From: DATBGO01 sp963840095
GTDB lineage: Bacteria > Actinomycetota > Actinomycetes > Streptosporangiales > Streptosporangiaceae
NCBI GenBank assembly: GCA_963840095.1
Contig: CAWIXN010000012.1
Coordinates: 806,001-870,000, forward strand
DNA: 64,000 bases
Reading direction: 5' to 3'
Shown: piece by piece, positions 48,204 to 57,161 of the stretch
Numbering within the stretch: position 1 is the stretch's first letter
Layout of the letters: each line of letters opens with the position of its first letter
Notes under the pieces: generated by a model
The model's database searches: none
What the model was told of the DNA's origin: nothing
Seen by the model: the letters and a program-made list of their open reading frames with translations, nothing else
Made by a program: the position numbers and the translations under genes

Positions 48204-48912
48204 CCGGCTGGACCGCATCCGGCCCAGTTAACCTGGCCCGCCTGCGCAGCCGCTCCAGGTCCACCAGCAGGACGGATTTCGCTGACAGCTGGATCCAGCC
48301 CCGGCCGACGAAGTCGGCGAGCGCCTTGTTGACCGTCTCCCTGGACGCCCCGACCAGCTGGGCGAGTTCCTCCTGGGTCAGGTCGTGATTGACCTGCAGC
48401 CCGTCGGGGCGCTGCACGCCGAACCGGTCGGCCAGGTCAAGCAGGGCCTTGGCGACGCGGCCCGGCACGTCGGTGAAGACCAGGTCGGTCATGACGTCGT
48501 TGGTGCGGCGCAGCCGCTGCGCGAGAGCCCGCAGCAGGTGCAGGGCCATGTCGGGACGGCCGGTCAGCCAGCTGCTCAGCGCCTGATGATCAAGTGCGGC
48601 GAGCCTGGTATCGGTCAGCGCGGTCGCCGTCTGGGTGCGCGCGCGAGGATCGAACAGGGACAGCTCACCGAACATCTCGCCGGGCCCGAGCACGCTCAGC
48701 AGGTTCTCCCGGCCGTCCGCCGAGGTCCTGGTCAGCTTGATCTTGCCGTCCAGCACCACATACAGCTTGTCGCCGCCGTCGCCCTCGCTGAACAGCCGTT
48801 CGCCCCGCTCGATCTCGACGTTGCGCATCTCGGCCCGCAGCGCGCTCGCGCCGTCGGCGTCGAGTGCCCCGAACAGCGGCGTCCGGCCGAGCACGTCATC
48901 AACGTGATCCAC
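48052..48912 (-). CDS. crp: Crp/Fnr-family cAMP-binding regulator with extra C-terminal tail
   Basis: 286 residues from GTG. The cyclic-nucleotide domain lies at ~10-125 (GDKLYVVLDGKIKLTRTS, GPGEMFGELSLFDPRARTQTA, containing the GELxLxxxxPRxxT/A phosphate cassette) and the winged HTH at ~170-220 (LTQEELAQLVGASRETVNKALADF). It matches streptomycete/mycobacterial Crp, which governs germination, development and secondary metabolism. The family normally stops soon after RRRARL; here the frame runs ~60 residues further, Pro/Ala/Arg-rich, antisense to the MBL gene. Confidence 0.93.
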   Translation of the reverse strand: MDHVDDVLGRTPLFGALDADGASALRAEMRNVEIERGERLFSEGDGGDKLYVVLDGKIKLTRTSADGRENLLSVLGPGEMFGELSLFDPRARTQTATALTDTRLAALDHQALSSWLTGRPDMALHLLRALAQRLRRTNDVMTDLVFTDVPGRVAKALLDLADRFGVQRPDGLQVNHDLTQEELAQLVGASRETVNKALADFVGRGWIQLSAKSVLLVDLERLRRRARLTGPDAVQPVSTSRPAAGRPGQPGTPAEPAPTTGQTATATGPRPRIPAPRSRPPCDLPR

Positions 48913-48941
48913 GGCCCCTCCTCGCTACAGCTACTACTTAG

Positions 48942-48958
48942 TGTGGACCATCGGTCAC
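48942..48958. promoter_or_regulatory. Imperfect Crp-like palindrome upstream of crp
   Basis: TGTGGACC-A-TCGGTCAC is an imperfect dyad (GTGGACC / GTGACCG on the two strands) about 30 bases before the crp start, near the TGTGA-N6-TCACA consensus. It may mediate autoregulation, but the match is weak. Confidence 0.3.
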
Positions 48959-48974
48959 TTGGCCGCTACCTGGG

Positions 48975-49050
48975 TATAATGTCGGCTTTCGTCCGGACAG
49001 ATCGGCAGCTCACGGGGCCCCATGCCACGGGCCGGTCCCTGCCGTGAGCT
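48975..49050 (+). other. Consensus TATAAT facing a nested hairpin, no gene
   Basis: On the plus strand TATAAT (48975-48980) is followed by a strong hairpin: AGCTCACGG (49007-49015) pairs with CCGTGAGCT (49042-49050), and inside it GGCCC pairs with GGGCC. The hairpin ends 10 bases from the ppa stop and could be its terminator; together with the promoter-like box it could also be a small RNA. No good -35 is visible. Confidence 0.4.
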
Positions 49051-49060
49051 CGCCGCTTGC

Positions 49061-49564
49061 TCAGGGCCCCGCATCCTGCCCCGCGTGGTCGGCCAGGCGC
49101 GCCCGGCAGGACGCGATCTCGGTCTCGGCTGCCGTCCGGTCCGCCCACCTGGCCGTCTCAACTTCCTTGCCGGGCTCAAGTGCCTTATAAACCTGAAAGA
49201 AGTGCTCGATCTCCAGGCGGTCAAACTCGGAGACGTCGGTGATGTCGGTCAGGTGCGCCACCCGCGGGTCCGTGGCGGGCACGCACAGCACCTTGTCGTC
49301 CAGGCCCTTCTCATCCCGCATCCGGAACATCCCGATCGCCCGGCACCGGATCAGGCAGCCGGGAAACGTGGGCTCCTCCAGCAGCACCAGCGCGTCAAGC
49401 GGGTCGCCATCGTCGGCCAGCGTGTCCTCGATGAAGCCGTAATCGGCGGGATAGCGGGTGGCGGTGAAAAGCATCCGATCCAGCCTGATCCGGCCCGAAT
49501 CGTGATCCATCTCGTACTTGTTGCGCTGTCCCTTCGGGATCTCGATGGTCACGTCGAACTCCAC
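49061..49564 (-). CDS. ppa: Inorganic pyrophosphatase (family I)
   Basis: 167 residues from GTG (MEFDVTIEIPKGQRNKYEMD) with AAGGGGCGG upstream. RYPADYGFIEDTLADDGDPLDAL contains the metal-binding DxDPxD-type motif (DDGDPLD), and the ending VYKALEPGKEVETARWADR is standard. It hydrolyses pyrophosphate and drives biosynthetic reactions. Soluble hexamer in relatives. It runs convergent to the small hairpin region and is divergent from dacB. Confidence 0.96.
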   Translation of the reverse strand: MEFDVTIEIPKGQRNKYEMDHDSGRIRLDRMLFTATRYPADYGFIEDTLADDGDPLDALVLLEEPTFPGCLIRCRAIGMFRMRDEKGLDDKVLCVPATDPRVAHLTDITDVSEFDRLEIEHFFQVYKALEPGKEVETARWADRTAAETEIASCRARLADHAGQDAGP

Positions 49565-49673
49565 GATGCCGCCCCTTCGTCGCGTAGATGATTGACTCCG
49601 TTGCTGAGTGTCTACCCGGTCCGGAGCTATCGCCCCTACCGGTACCAAGCATCTCCCGGACGGAGGCTGATCG

Positions 49674-51110
49674 GTGAGCCGGCTCGCTCGCGCGGCGTGG
49701 CTAACCCTCGCCTTGCTCAGCCTGTTCACGATCAGCGCAGGCGTCGCGGTCGCGCACCTGCTCCCGCCCCGGCTCGCACTGTGGCGGCTGCCCACGGTGG
49801 CGGGGCACCCGCTGGCCGTCGGCGTCCCGGTGCTCGGGCCGGCCACCGGCACGGCAGCAGGCGGGGCGGCCACGCCCGCCGGGGTGGCGGCGGCACTGTC
49901 GGCAGGCCTCGGATCAGCCGCGCTCGGCCCGGACGTGGCCGCAGTCGTCACTGACCTGTCCACCGGCCGGGTGCTGTTCTCGCAGAACGGCTCCGCGCCG
50001 TTCACCCCGGCGTCGACCGCCAAGCTAGCCGTGGCGGTCGCGGCTCTCGACGTCCTCGGCCCCAGTGACCGCCTGCGGACCCGCGTCGTGGCGGGCCGCA
50101 GGCCGTCCGCCATCGTGCTGGTCGGCGGCGGCGACCCCACGCTGGCCGCCGGTCCGCCGCCCGCTGCCGACTACCCGCAGCCTGCCACCCTCGCATCGCT
50201 GGCCGCAGCCACCGCATCGGCGCTGCGGGCCAGGCACGTCGCAAGGGTGCGGCTCAGCTACGACACCTCGCTCTACAGCGGGCCGGGACTGGCCCCGGGC
50301 TGGCCGGCCAGCTACGTCAGCACCGGCAATGTCACCCCCATCCAGTCGCTCGAGGTGGACCAGGGCCGGCTGACCGCCAGCGGGGCGCCGCAAGACGCCG
50401 ACGACCCGCAGAACTTCCGGCCGCGCACGCTGACCCCGGCCGCCGATGCCGCCCGCGCGTTCGCCGCGTTCCTGGCCCGCGACGGCATCCGGGTGGCCGG
50501 CCCGGTCAGTCAGGCGGTGGCCGGGCCGGGAAACCGCACGCTGGCCAGCGTCAGCTCACCGCCGCTGGCGCAGATCGTGCAGTGGATGCTGATGGAGAGC
50601 AACAACGTGATAGCGGAGAACCTGGCCAGGCAGGTGGCCATCGCCACCGGGGCCCCGGCGTCCTTCAGCGGGGCCGCCGCAGCGGAGGAGAAGGTGCTGC
50701 GCCGGGTCGGCGTGACCGCCAGCGTCAGCCTGGTGGACGGCAGCGGCCTGTCCCCCGACGACCGGATCGCCCCGGACGCGCTTGTCAAGATCATCCAGCT
50801 GGCCGCCGCTGCGGCGCGCCCGCGGCTTCGGGCCGCCATCACCGGCCTGCCGGTGGCCGGGTTCGCGGGCACGCTCGCACCCGGCGCAAGCGTCTTCGGG
50901 CCCGTGGGCAACGCCGCGCTCGGCCTGGTCCGGGCCAAGACCGGCAACCTGTCCACCGTCGCCGCCCTGGCCGGCCTGGCCGACGCGCGCGACGGCCAGC
51001 TCCTCGACTTCGCGATCATGGCAGACGGGCTGCGCGCCAAGGATCTCGCGGCGGCGGGCGCGGACCTGGCGGGCCTGGCGACGGCGCTGGCCGGATGCGG
51101 TTGCCACTGA
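49674..51110 (+). CDS. dacB: D-alanyl-D-alanine carboxypeptidase/endopeptidase (PBP4, DacB type)
   Basis: 478 residues from GTG with an N-terminal signal/anchor (LARAAWLTLALLSLFTISAG). The active-site motifs are S114TAK, SNN in MLMESNNVIAEN, and KTG at ~422 (AKTGNLSTVAALAG). It trims D-Ala or cleaves cross-links in peptidoglycan outside the membrane. The order ppa(-)/dacB/metalloprotease/tilS/hpt/ftsH is conserved in actinomycetes. Confidence 0.95.
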   Translation: MSRLARAAWLTLALLSLFTISAGVAVAHLLPPRLALWRLPTVAGHPLAVGVPVLGPATGTAAGGAATPAGVAAALSAGLGSAALGPDVAAVVTDLSTGRVLFSQNGSAPFTPASTAKLAVAVAALDVLGPSDRLRTRVVAGRRPSAIVLVGGGDPTLAAGPPPAADYPQPATLASLAAATASALRARHVARVRLSYDTSLYSGPGLAPGWPASYVSTGNVTPIQSLEVDQGRLTASGAPQDADDPQNFRPRTLTPAADAARAFAAFLARDGIRVAGPVSQAVAGPGNRTLASVSSPPLAQIVQWMLMESNNVIAENLARQVAIATGAPASFSGAAAAEEKVLRRVGVTASVSLVDGSGLSPDDRIAPDALVKIIQLAAAAARPRLRAAITGLPVAGFAGTLAPGASVFGPVGNAALGLVRAKTGNLSTVAALAGLADARDGQLLDFAIMADGLRAKDLAAAGADLAGLATALAGCGCH

Positions 51111-51147
51111 GTCAGCGGCAGGCGCCCGGCCAACGTACGGTGGTGGG

Positions 51148-52251
51148 GTGAGCAGCTCGCAGATGATTGACTGGAATGTCGCTACCGCCACCGGTGTCCG
51201 CTGGGCGCGGCCCGGGCCCGACGTCACGATGGGCGAGGCCAGGAAGGTGGTCGCGGAGCTCCGCGACATCGCCGCGGCCGTCGCCGAGCCGGTCGCGGCC
51301 GTCACCGGGCTCGACAACGCCTACGCCGTCGGCCAGGTCGCGGTTGTGGACCGGCCCGGGTGGATCCGGGCCAATGTCGACGGTTTCCGCGTGGTGCTCG
51401 ACCCGCTGGTCGAGCACATGCGGCAGACGGGCACCGCGCCGCCGGCCGGCTCGGTGGTCGGGGCGGTCGGATCCCGGGTCACCGGCATGCAGGCGGGCCT
51501 CATCCTCGCCTACCTGGCGGGCCGGGTCCTCGGCCAGTACGAGCTGTTCCTGCCGCCGGACCCGGGCGCGGACGGATCCGAAGCGCCCGCCGGCCGGCTG
51601 ACCCTGGTGGCGCCCAACATCGTGATGGTGGAACGCGAGCTCGGCGTCGACCCGCACGACTTCCGGCGATGGGTCTGTCTGCACGAGGAGACGCACCGGA
51701 CCCAGTTCACCGCGGTGCCCTGGCTGCGGCCGTACGTGCAGCAGCAGATGACCGAGTTCCTGCTCGCCTCCGATCTCGACCCGGCCTCGATCCTGGACCG
51801 GCTCCGCAGCGCCGCTGAGGCGGTGGCGGGCGCGGTCCGCAAGGGCGGCGGCGAGAGCCTGATCGAAGCCATCCAGAGCCCCAGGCAGCGCGAGATCCTG
51901 GACCGCCTTACCAGCGTGATGACCCTGGTGGAAGGCCACGGCGACTACGTGATGGACGCTGTCGGGCCCGCCGTGGTGCCCTCCGTGGCGCAGATCAGGG
52001 AAAGGTTCACCGCCCGGCGGAGCACCGCGGGCCGGATGGAGCAGGCGATCCGCCGGATCCTGGGCATCGACCTGAAGATGAAGCAGTACGAGCAGGGCTC
52101 GCGCTTCGTGAAGGCCGTCGTCGAGCAGGCTGGCATGGCCACCTTCAACAAGGTGTGGACCTCGCCGGAGACCCTTCCGACCAAGACCGAGATCACCAGC
52201 CCGCAGACCTGGCTGGACCGGGTGGACGGAAACGGCGCCGCCGGCGCCTGA
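51148..52251 (+). CDS. DUF2342 zinc-dependent metalloprotease-like protein
   Basis: 367 residues from GTG (MSSSQMIDWNVATATGVRWA). The HEETH motif at 179-183 (CLHEETHRTQF) is a zincin-type HExxH. VGAVGSRVTGMQAGLILAYL and VALVEGHGDYVMDAVG-like text (MTLVEGHGDYVMD) give the downstream Glu/His-rich segment. The family is annotated as zinc-dependent metalloprotease or 'coenzyme F420 biosynthesis associated', neither proven. It lies between dacB and tilS as in relatives. Confidence 0.9.
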   Translation: MSSSQMIDWNVATATGVRWARPGPDVTMGEARKVVAELRDIAAAVAEPVAAVTGLDNAYAVGQVAVVDRPGWIRANVDGFRVVLDPLVEHMRQTGTAPPAGSVVGAVGSRVTGMQAGLILAYLAGRVLGQYELFLPPDPGADGSEAPAGRLTLVAPNIVMVERELGVDPHDFRRWVCLHEETHRTQFTAVPWLRPYVQQQMTEFLLASDLDPASILDRLRSAAEAVAGAVRKGGGESLIEAIQSPRQREILDRLTSVMTLVEGHGDYVMDAVGPAVVPSVAQIRERFTARRSTAGRMEQAIRRILGIDLKMKQYEQGSRFVKAVVEQAGMATFNKVWTSPETLPTKTEITSPQTWLDRVDGNGAAGA

Positions 52252-52256
52252 CGGTC

Positions 52257-53504
52257 ATGGGCCCCCATCCGGCGGTCGCGACGGTGCGTCTGGCCGTCCG
52301 CCGCGCGCTGACCGGGCTGTCCAGCGGCGAGCTGGCCGGGCTGCCCGGCTGCGAGCCGACCGGGCGGCCCGGTGGCGAGCTGGTCCTGGCCGCCTGCTCC
52401 GGCGGCGCGGATTCGCTGGCCCTGGCGGCCGCGCTGGCGTTCGAGGCGGCCAGGCTCGGGCTGCGGGCCGGCGGCGTGACCGTGGACCACGGGCTCCAGC
52501 CAGGCTCGGCAGCCCAGGCACGGGCCGTAACGCAGGCGCTCACGGCCATGGGGCTCGACCCGGTTCTCAGTGTCACCGCCGAGGTCGCCAGGCGCGGCAG
52601 CCAGCCCGGCTCCCAGTCCGGCAGCCAGCCCGGCTCCCAGTCCGGCCCCCGGTCCGGCCCCCAGCCCGGCCCGGCCGCGACGTTGGCCGGCCCGGACGCG
52701 CCCGCCGGGCCCGCGGCTGGCTCTGCGTATCCGGGCCCGGAGGCGGCCGCGCGAGCGGGCCGTTACGCGGCGCTGGACGCGGCCGCCAGCCAGGCGGGCG
52801 CAAGCGCGATCTTGCTCGGCCATACCCGTGATGACCAGGCTGAGGGCGTGCTGCTCGGGCTGGCCCGCGGCTCAGGGAGCCGCTCGCTGGCCGGGATGGC
52901 GCCGCGCAGCGGCCGTTACCTGCGCCCGCTGCTGGCCGTCAGCCGTACCCAGACCCGGGACGCCTGCGCTGCGCTGGGCCTGCAGCCATGGGACGATCCG
53001 CACAACAGCGATCCCGCCTACGCCCGGGCCAGGGTCCGCCACCAGGTGATGCCGGTGCTGGAAGCCGCGCTCGGCCCGGGAATCTCCGCGGCCCTGGCCC
53101 GCAGTGCCCGCGGGCTGCGGGCCGATGCCGACCTCCTCGACTCGATGGCAAAGACCGAGGCGAAACGGATGACCGGCGCTGATGCCACCCTTGAGCTTGA
53201 TGCCGTAGCGGCGCTGCCGGATGCGATCAGGACCCGGGTGCTCAGGCTCGCCGCCATCGCGGCCGGGTGCCCGCCCGGTGCGCTGACCGCCGCGCACATC
53301 GCCGGGCTCGACGACCTGGTGACCCGCTGGCACGGCCAGCGCTGGACAGACCTGCCCGGCGGCATCCGCGGCCAGCGCGGCTGTGGCAAGCTGGCGTTCA
53401 CCGCCATGGCCGGGCCCGGCGCCAGCCCGCCATCGCACCGCCGCGGCGGCATGGCGGAGGCAGGAACCGGCCGGCACGGGGAGGGCATGGGTGGACGCGA
53501 CTGA
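52257..53504 (+). CDS. tilS: tRNA(Ile)-lysidine synthase
   Basis: 415 residues from ATG, six bases after the previous stop. The PP-loop is ACSGGADSLAL (S48GGADS); GHTRDDQAEGVLLGLARGSG and RPLLAVSRTQTRDACAALGL-type text follow, with HNSDPAYARARVRHQVMPVL. It converts C34 of the CAU-anticodon tRNA-Ile to lysidine. An insert of ~45 residues with GSQPGSQSG repeats (~115-155) is unusual; family members go almost straight from the PP-loop strand to the EAAAR helix. Overlaps hpt by 14 bp. Confidence 0.92.
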   Translation: MGPHPAVATVRLAVRRALTGLSSGELAGLPGCEPTGRPGGELVLAACSGGADSLALAAALAFEAARLGLRAGGVTVDHGLQPGSAAQARAVTQALTAMGLDPVLSVTAEVARRGSQPGSQSGSQPGSQSGPRSGPQPGPAATLAGPDAPAGPAAGSAYPGPEAAARAGRYAALDAAASQAGASAILLGHTRDDQAEGVLLGLARGSGSRSLAGMAPRSGRYLRPLLAVSRTQTRDACAALGLQPWDDPHNSDPAYARARVRHQVMPVLEAALGPGISAALARSARGLRADADLLDSMAKTEAKRMTGADATLELDAVAALPDAIRTRVLRLAAIAAGCPPGALTAAHIAGLDDLVTRWHGQRWTDLPGGIRGQRGCGKLAFTAMAGPGASPPSHRRGGMAEAGTGRHGEGMGGRD

Positions 53505-54078
53505 CATGGGCGCCGACCTCGAGGAAGTACTGATCCCCCCGGAGCGCCTGCGCTCGCGCGTCGCGGAGCTGGCCGCCGAGATCGATCGGGATTACGCTGG
53601 CTGCGAACTTCTGCTGGTCGGCGTGCTGAAGGGGGCGGTCATGATCATGGCCGACCTGGCCCGCTGCATGCGGCTGCCGGTGCAGATGGACTGGATGGCG
53701 GTCTCGTCCTACGGCTCCGGCACCAGATCCTCGGGGGTCGTGCGGATCCTCAAGGACCTCGACTCCGATATAACCGGCCGGCACGTGCTGCTGGTGGAGG
53801 ACATCGTGGACTCGGGCCTGACGCTCTCGTGGCTGGTCCAGAACCTGCAGTCGCGCGAGCCTGCCTCACTGCAGGTGTGCGTGCTGCTCCGCAAGCCGAC
53901 GGCCGTGCAGATGGACGTCGAGGTGGCTTATACCGGATTTGACATCGAGGAGAAGTTCGTCATCGGCTACGGCCTAGACTACGCTGAGCGTTACCGTAAC
54001 CTGCCCTTTATCGGCACACTCGCCCCACATGTCTACAGCGGGAACACAATCCGCGATGAAACGCGTTCAGCTGGGTAG
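53491..54078 (+). CDS. hpt: Hypoxanthine phosphoribosyltransferase
   Basis: 195 residues from GTG with GGGGAGGG upstream; the family core starts at MGADLEEVLIPPERL. LLVGVLKGAVMIMADLAR binds pyrophosphate, MDWMAVSSYGSGTRSSG is the flexible catalytic loop, and VLLVEDIVDSGLTLSWL is the PRPP-binding motif. It salvages hypoxanthine and guanine. Position between tilS and ftsH is universal in Gram-positives. Confidence 0.96.
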   Translation: MDATDMGADLEEVLIPPERLRSRVAELAAEIDRDYAGCELLLVGVLKGAVMIMADLARCMRLPVQMDWMAVSSYGSGTRSSGVVRILKDLDSDITGRHVLLVEDIVDSGLTLSWLVQNLQSREPASLQVCVLLRKPTAVQMDVEVAYTGFDIEEKFVIGYGLDYAERYRNLPFIGTLAPHVYSGNTIRDETRSAG

Positions 54079-54288
54079 AGGGCTGTCGGGGCCGTTGGGG
54101 GCGCCTGGCGGTGCTCTTGCGTGCCAGCTGTAACTTCAGCGGTGTAACGTCGATTGTTCCTGTGTTTCGGGCGGGCTGATCAGGAAGCTCGCGCGTGGGC
54201 GCTGGGACGCATGGCAGTCCTGCCGGGGGTCGGCGGGACATGAGGCTCGGCAGGAGGGATCGGCCCCGGACCGCGGGGCCGTTCATCG

Positions 54289-56406
54289 ATGGATCTGAAG
54301 CGCTACTTCCGCGGGCCGTTCGTGGCTGTCCTCGTCGTCCTGCTGGTCTTTTTCTTTCTCTACAGGTACGCGAGCTCGGGCACGTCGTACCAGCAGAAAG
54401 ACACCTCACAGGTAATCAGCCTCATCGAGCAGGGCCAGGTCAAGTCGGCCCTGCTGATTGACACCGAGCAGACAATCCAGGTCACCACCAAAAGCGGTCA
54501 GTCGCTGCAGGCGTCCTGGGTCGGTAACCAGGGTCAGCAGCTGGCCACGACCCTGCAGCAGGAATACCAGCAGGGCAAGCTGCCGCAGGGCTACAACGTG
54601 GAGGTGCCGAAGGGCAGCTCGATCTGGAGCCTGCTCATCGACTGGCTGCCGTTCCTGGCCCTCATCCTGATCTTCTTGTTCATGATGAACCAGATGCAGG
54701 GCGGCGGCTCCCGGGTGATGAACTTCGGGAAGTCCCGCGCCAAGCTGATCACCAAGGACACCCCGAAGACCACGTTCTCCGATGTGGCCGGCGCTGACGA
54801 GGCGATCGAGGAACTGCAGGAGATCAAGGAATTCCTGCAGACTCCGGCCAAGTTCCAGGCGATCGGGGCGAAGATCCCCAAGGGCGTCCTGCTGTACGGG
54901 CCGCCGGGAACGGGCAAGACCCTGCTGGCCCGCGCGGTGGCTGGCGAGGCCGGGGTGCCTTTCTACTCGATCTCGGGCTCCGACTTCGTGGAGATGTTCG
55001 TCGGTGTCGGCGCCTCCCGGGTGCGCGACCTCTTCGAGCAGGCCAAGGCCAACGCGCCGGCGATCGTGTTCGTCGACGAGATCGATGCGGTCGGGCGGCA
55101 CCGCGGAGCTGGCTTCGGCGGCGGTCACGACGAGCGCGAGCAGACCCTGAACCAGCTGCTGGTCGAGCTGGACGGGTTCGACACCAAGGGCGGCGTCATC
55201 GTCATCGCGGCCACCAACCGGCCCGACATCCTCGACCCCGCGCTGCTGCGCCCGGGCCGGTTCGACCGGCAGATCGTCGTGGCCCAGCCGGACCTGACCG
55301 GCCGCAAGGGGATCCTGCGGGTGCATGCGCGCGGCAAGCCGCTCGCCCAGGACGTGGATCTCGACATGATCGCGCGCCGGACCCCCGGGTTCACCGGCGC
55401 GGACCTGGCCAACGTCATCAACGAGGGCGCGCTGCTCACCGCCCGGGGCAACATGACCCAGATCACGATGGCCTCGCTTGAGGAGGCGATCGACCGGGTC
55501 ACGGCGGGCCCCAAGCGCAAGAGCGTGCTGCTGTCGGAGAAGGAACGGAAGATCATCGCCTACCACGAGGGCGGCCACGCCCTGGTCGGGCACGCGCTGC
55601 CGAACGCCGACCCGGTACACAAGATCACCATCATTCCGCGCGGCCGGGCGCTTGGCTACACCGCATCGGCGCCGACCGAGGACAAGTTCCTGGTCAGCCG
55701 GGCCGAGATGATGGACCAGCTGGCGATGCTGCTCGGCGGCAGGACCGCGGAGGAGCTTGTCTTCCACGAGCCGACCACCGGCGCGGCGAACGACATCGAG
55801 AAGGCCAGCTCGATCGCCCGCGGCATGATCACCGAGTACGGGATGAGCGAGCGGCTCGGCGCGCGCAAGTTCGGCACCGGCGACGGGGAGCCGTTCCTGG
55901 GCCGTGAGATGTCGCACTCCAGGGACTACTCCGAGGAGATCGCCTCGGCGATCGACGATGAGGTCCGCCGGCTGATCGAGTCGGCCCACGACGAGGCCTG
56001 GGACATCCTGGTCCAGTACCGCGACGTCCTCGACAACCTCGTGCTGCAGCTGATGGAGCACGAGACGCTGTCCAGGGATCAGGTGCTGGCGATCTTCTCG
56101 CCGATCCGCAAGCGCGCCTCCCGCGGCTCCTACACCGGCTATGGCAAGCGGCTGCCCTCCGACCGGCCCCCGGTGCTGACCCCGAAGGAGATGGCGCTCA
56201 CGGCTGCGGCCGACCCGAAGGACCTGCCCGCGGCGGGCAACGGGCAGGCGCTGGGCGCGGCCCCGGACGGATCGCAGGCGGGCCCGTCGGCGCAGGCCAG
56301 CCCCATCCGCCCGATCGGCTCCAAAGGCCCGATCGGGCCGCCGGCGCCGGGCCAGGGCGGGCCCGGCCACGGGCCCGACGAGACGCCTTACGGCGGAGAT
56401 AGGTGA
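54289..56406 (+). CDS. ftsH: ATP-dependent zinc metalloprotease FtsH
   Basis: 705 residues. Membrane helices at ~9-27 and ~113-136 bracket an extracytoplasmic domain. The AAA domain has GPPGTGKT at 204, VFVDEIDAVGR and the SRH segment NRPDILDPALLRPGRFDRQ; the zinc site is H426EGGH with Asp further on (TGAANDIEKAS). It degrades membrane and regulatory proteins. The last ~100 residues are a disordered Pro/Gly/Ala tail. 210 bp upstream carries its promoter region. The stop overlaps folE by 4 bp. Confidence 0.97.
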   Translation: MDLKRYFRGPFVAVLVVLLVFFFLYRYASSGTSYQQKDTSQVISLIEQGQVKSALLIDTEQTIQVTTKSGQSLQASWVGNQGQQLATTLQQEYQQGKLPQGYNVEVPKGSSIWSLLIDWLPFLALILIFLFMMNQMQGGGSRVMNFGKSRAKLITKDTPKTTFSDVAGADEAIEELQEIKEFLQTPAKFQAIGAKIPKGVLLYGPPGTGKTLLARAVAGEAGVPFYSISGSDFVEMFVGVGASRVRDLFEQAKANAPAIVFVDEIDAVGRHRGAGFGGGHDEREQTLNQLLVELDGFDTKGGVIVIAATNRPDILDPALLRPGRFDRQIVVAQPDLTGRKGILRVHARGKPLAQDVDLDMIARRTPGFTGADLANVINEGALLTARGNMTQITMASLEEAIDRVTAGPKRKSVLLSEKERKIIAYHEGGHALVGHALPNADPVHKITIIPRGRALGYTASAPTEDKFLVSRAEMMDQLAMLLGGRTAEELVFHEPTTGAANDIEKASSIARGMITEYGMSERLGARKFGTGDGEPFLGREMSHSRDYSEEIASAIDDEVRRLIESAHDEAWDILVQYRDVLDNLVLQLMEHETLSRDQVLAIFSPIRKRASRGSYTGYGKRLPSDRPPVLTPKEMALTAAADPKDLPAAGNGQALGAAPDGSQAGPSAQASPIRPIGSKGPIGPPAPGQGGPGHGPDETPYGGDR

Positions 56407-56981
56407 GCCCGCAGGTCGACCTGGAGCGGATCGAGCGCGCTGTCAGGGAGATCCTGCTGGCCATTGGCGAGGATCCGGCCAGAGAGGGGCTCCGGGACAC
56501 CCCGGCGCGGGTCGGCCGGGCTTACGCGGAGCAGTTCGCCGGGCTCCGGTTGCAGCCCGAGGACGTGCTCACGACGGTCTTCGACGCCGATCACGACGAG
56601 ATGGTGCTGGTGCGCGACCTCGAGCTGTATTCCACCTGCGAGCACCACCTCACTCCGTTCTTCGGCCACGCCCACGTGGGGTACATACCCAACGAAAAGG
56701 GGCAGATCACGGGGCTGTCCAAGCTGGCCAGGCTGGTCGACGTGTTCGCCCGGCGCCCGCAGGTGCAGGAGCGGATGACCAGCCAGATCGCTGAGGCGCT
56801 GATGCGCGTGCTGGAGCCGCGCGGCGTTATCGTGGTTGTCGAGGCGGAGCACTTGTGCATGAGCATGCGAGGCGTCAGGAAGCCGGGCGCCAAGACAGTG
56901 ACATCTGCGGTCCGGGGGTCGTTCCGCGACTCCGACCGTACCCGCGCCGAGGCCATGAGCCTGCTCGTGGGCCGGCGCTAG
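56403..56981 (+). CDS. folE: GTP cyclohydrolase I
   Basis: 192 residues from GTG overlapping the ftsH stop. The zinc ligands are in STCEHHLTPFFGHAHVGYIP (Cys and His) and AEHLCMSMRGVRKPG (second Cys). It makes dihydroneopterin triphosphate from GTP, the first folate step. The fol genes continue after the MprF-like gene. Confidence 0.97.
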   Translation: MSPQVDLERIERAVREILLAIGEDPAREGLRDTPARVGRAYAEQFAGLRLQPEDVLTTVFDADHDEMVLVRDLELYSTCEHHLTPFFGHAHVGYIPNEKGQITGLSKLARLVDVFARRPQVQERMTSQIAEALMRVLEPRGVIVVVEAEHLCMSMRGVRKPGAKTVTSAVRGSFRDSDRTRAEAMSLLVGRR

Positions 56982-57161
56982 GCCTGTCAGGCCTGCCGGG
57001 GGCGGGTCAGTCGTTCCAGGCACACCGACTCTGAAGGGGGCCGACCGCGGATGGACGCCTGCGTTGCCTTACCGCCCGGGCCGGCCGGGCCGTCCGTGAT
57101 GTCCCCGGCGTTCGGCGAGTTTGGCTACGCGGGAGGTGGGCGTTGACTACGCTAAACCCCC

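Noticed and set aside
54406..56370. 654-codon minus-strand frame opposite ftsH
   Set aside because: Antisense of a highly conserved gene. Long antisense frames are expected at this GC content and the translation shows no domain.
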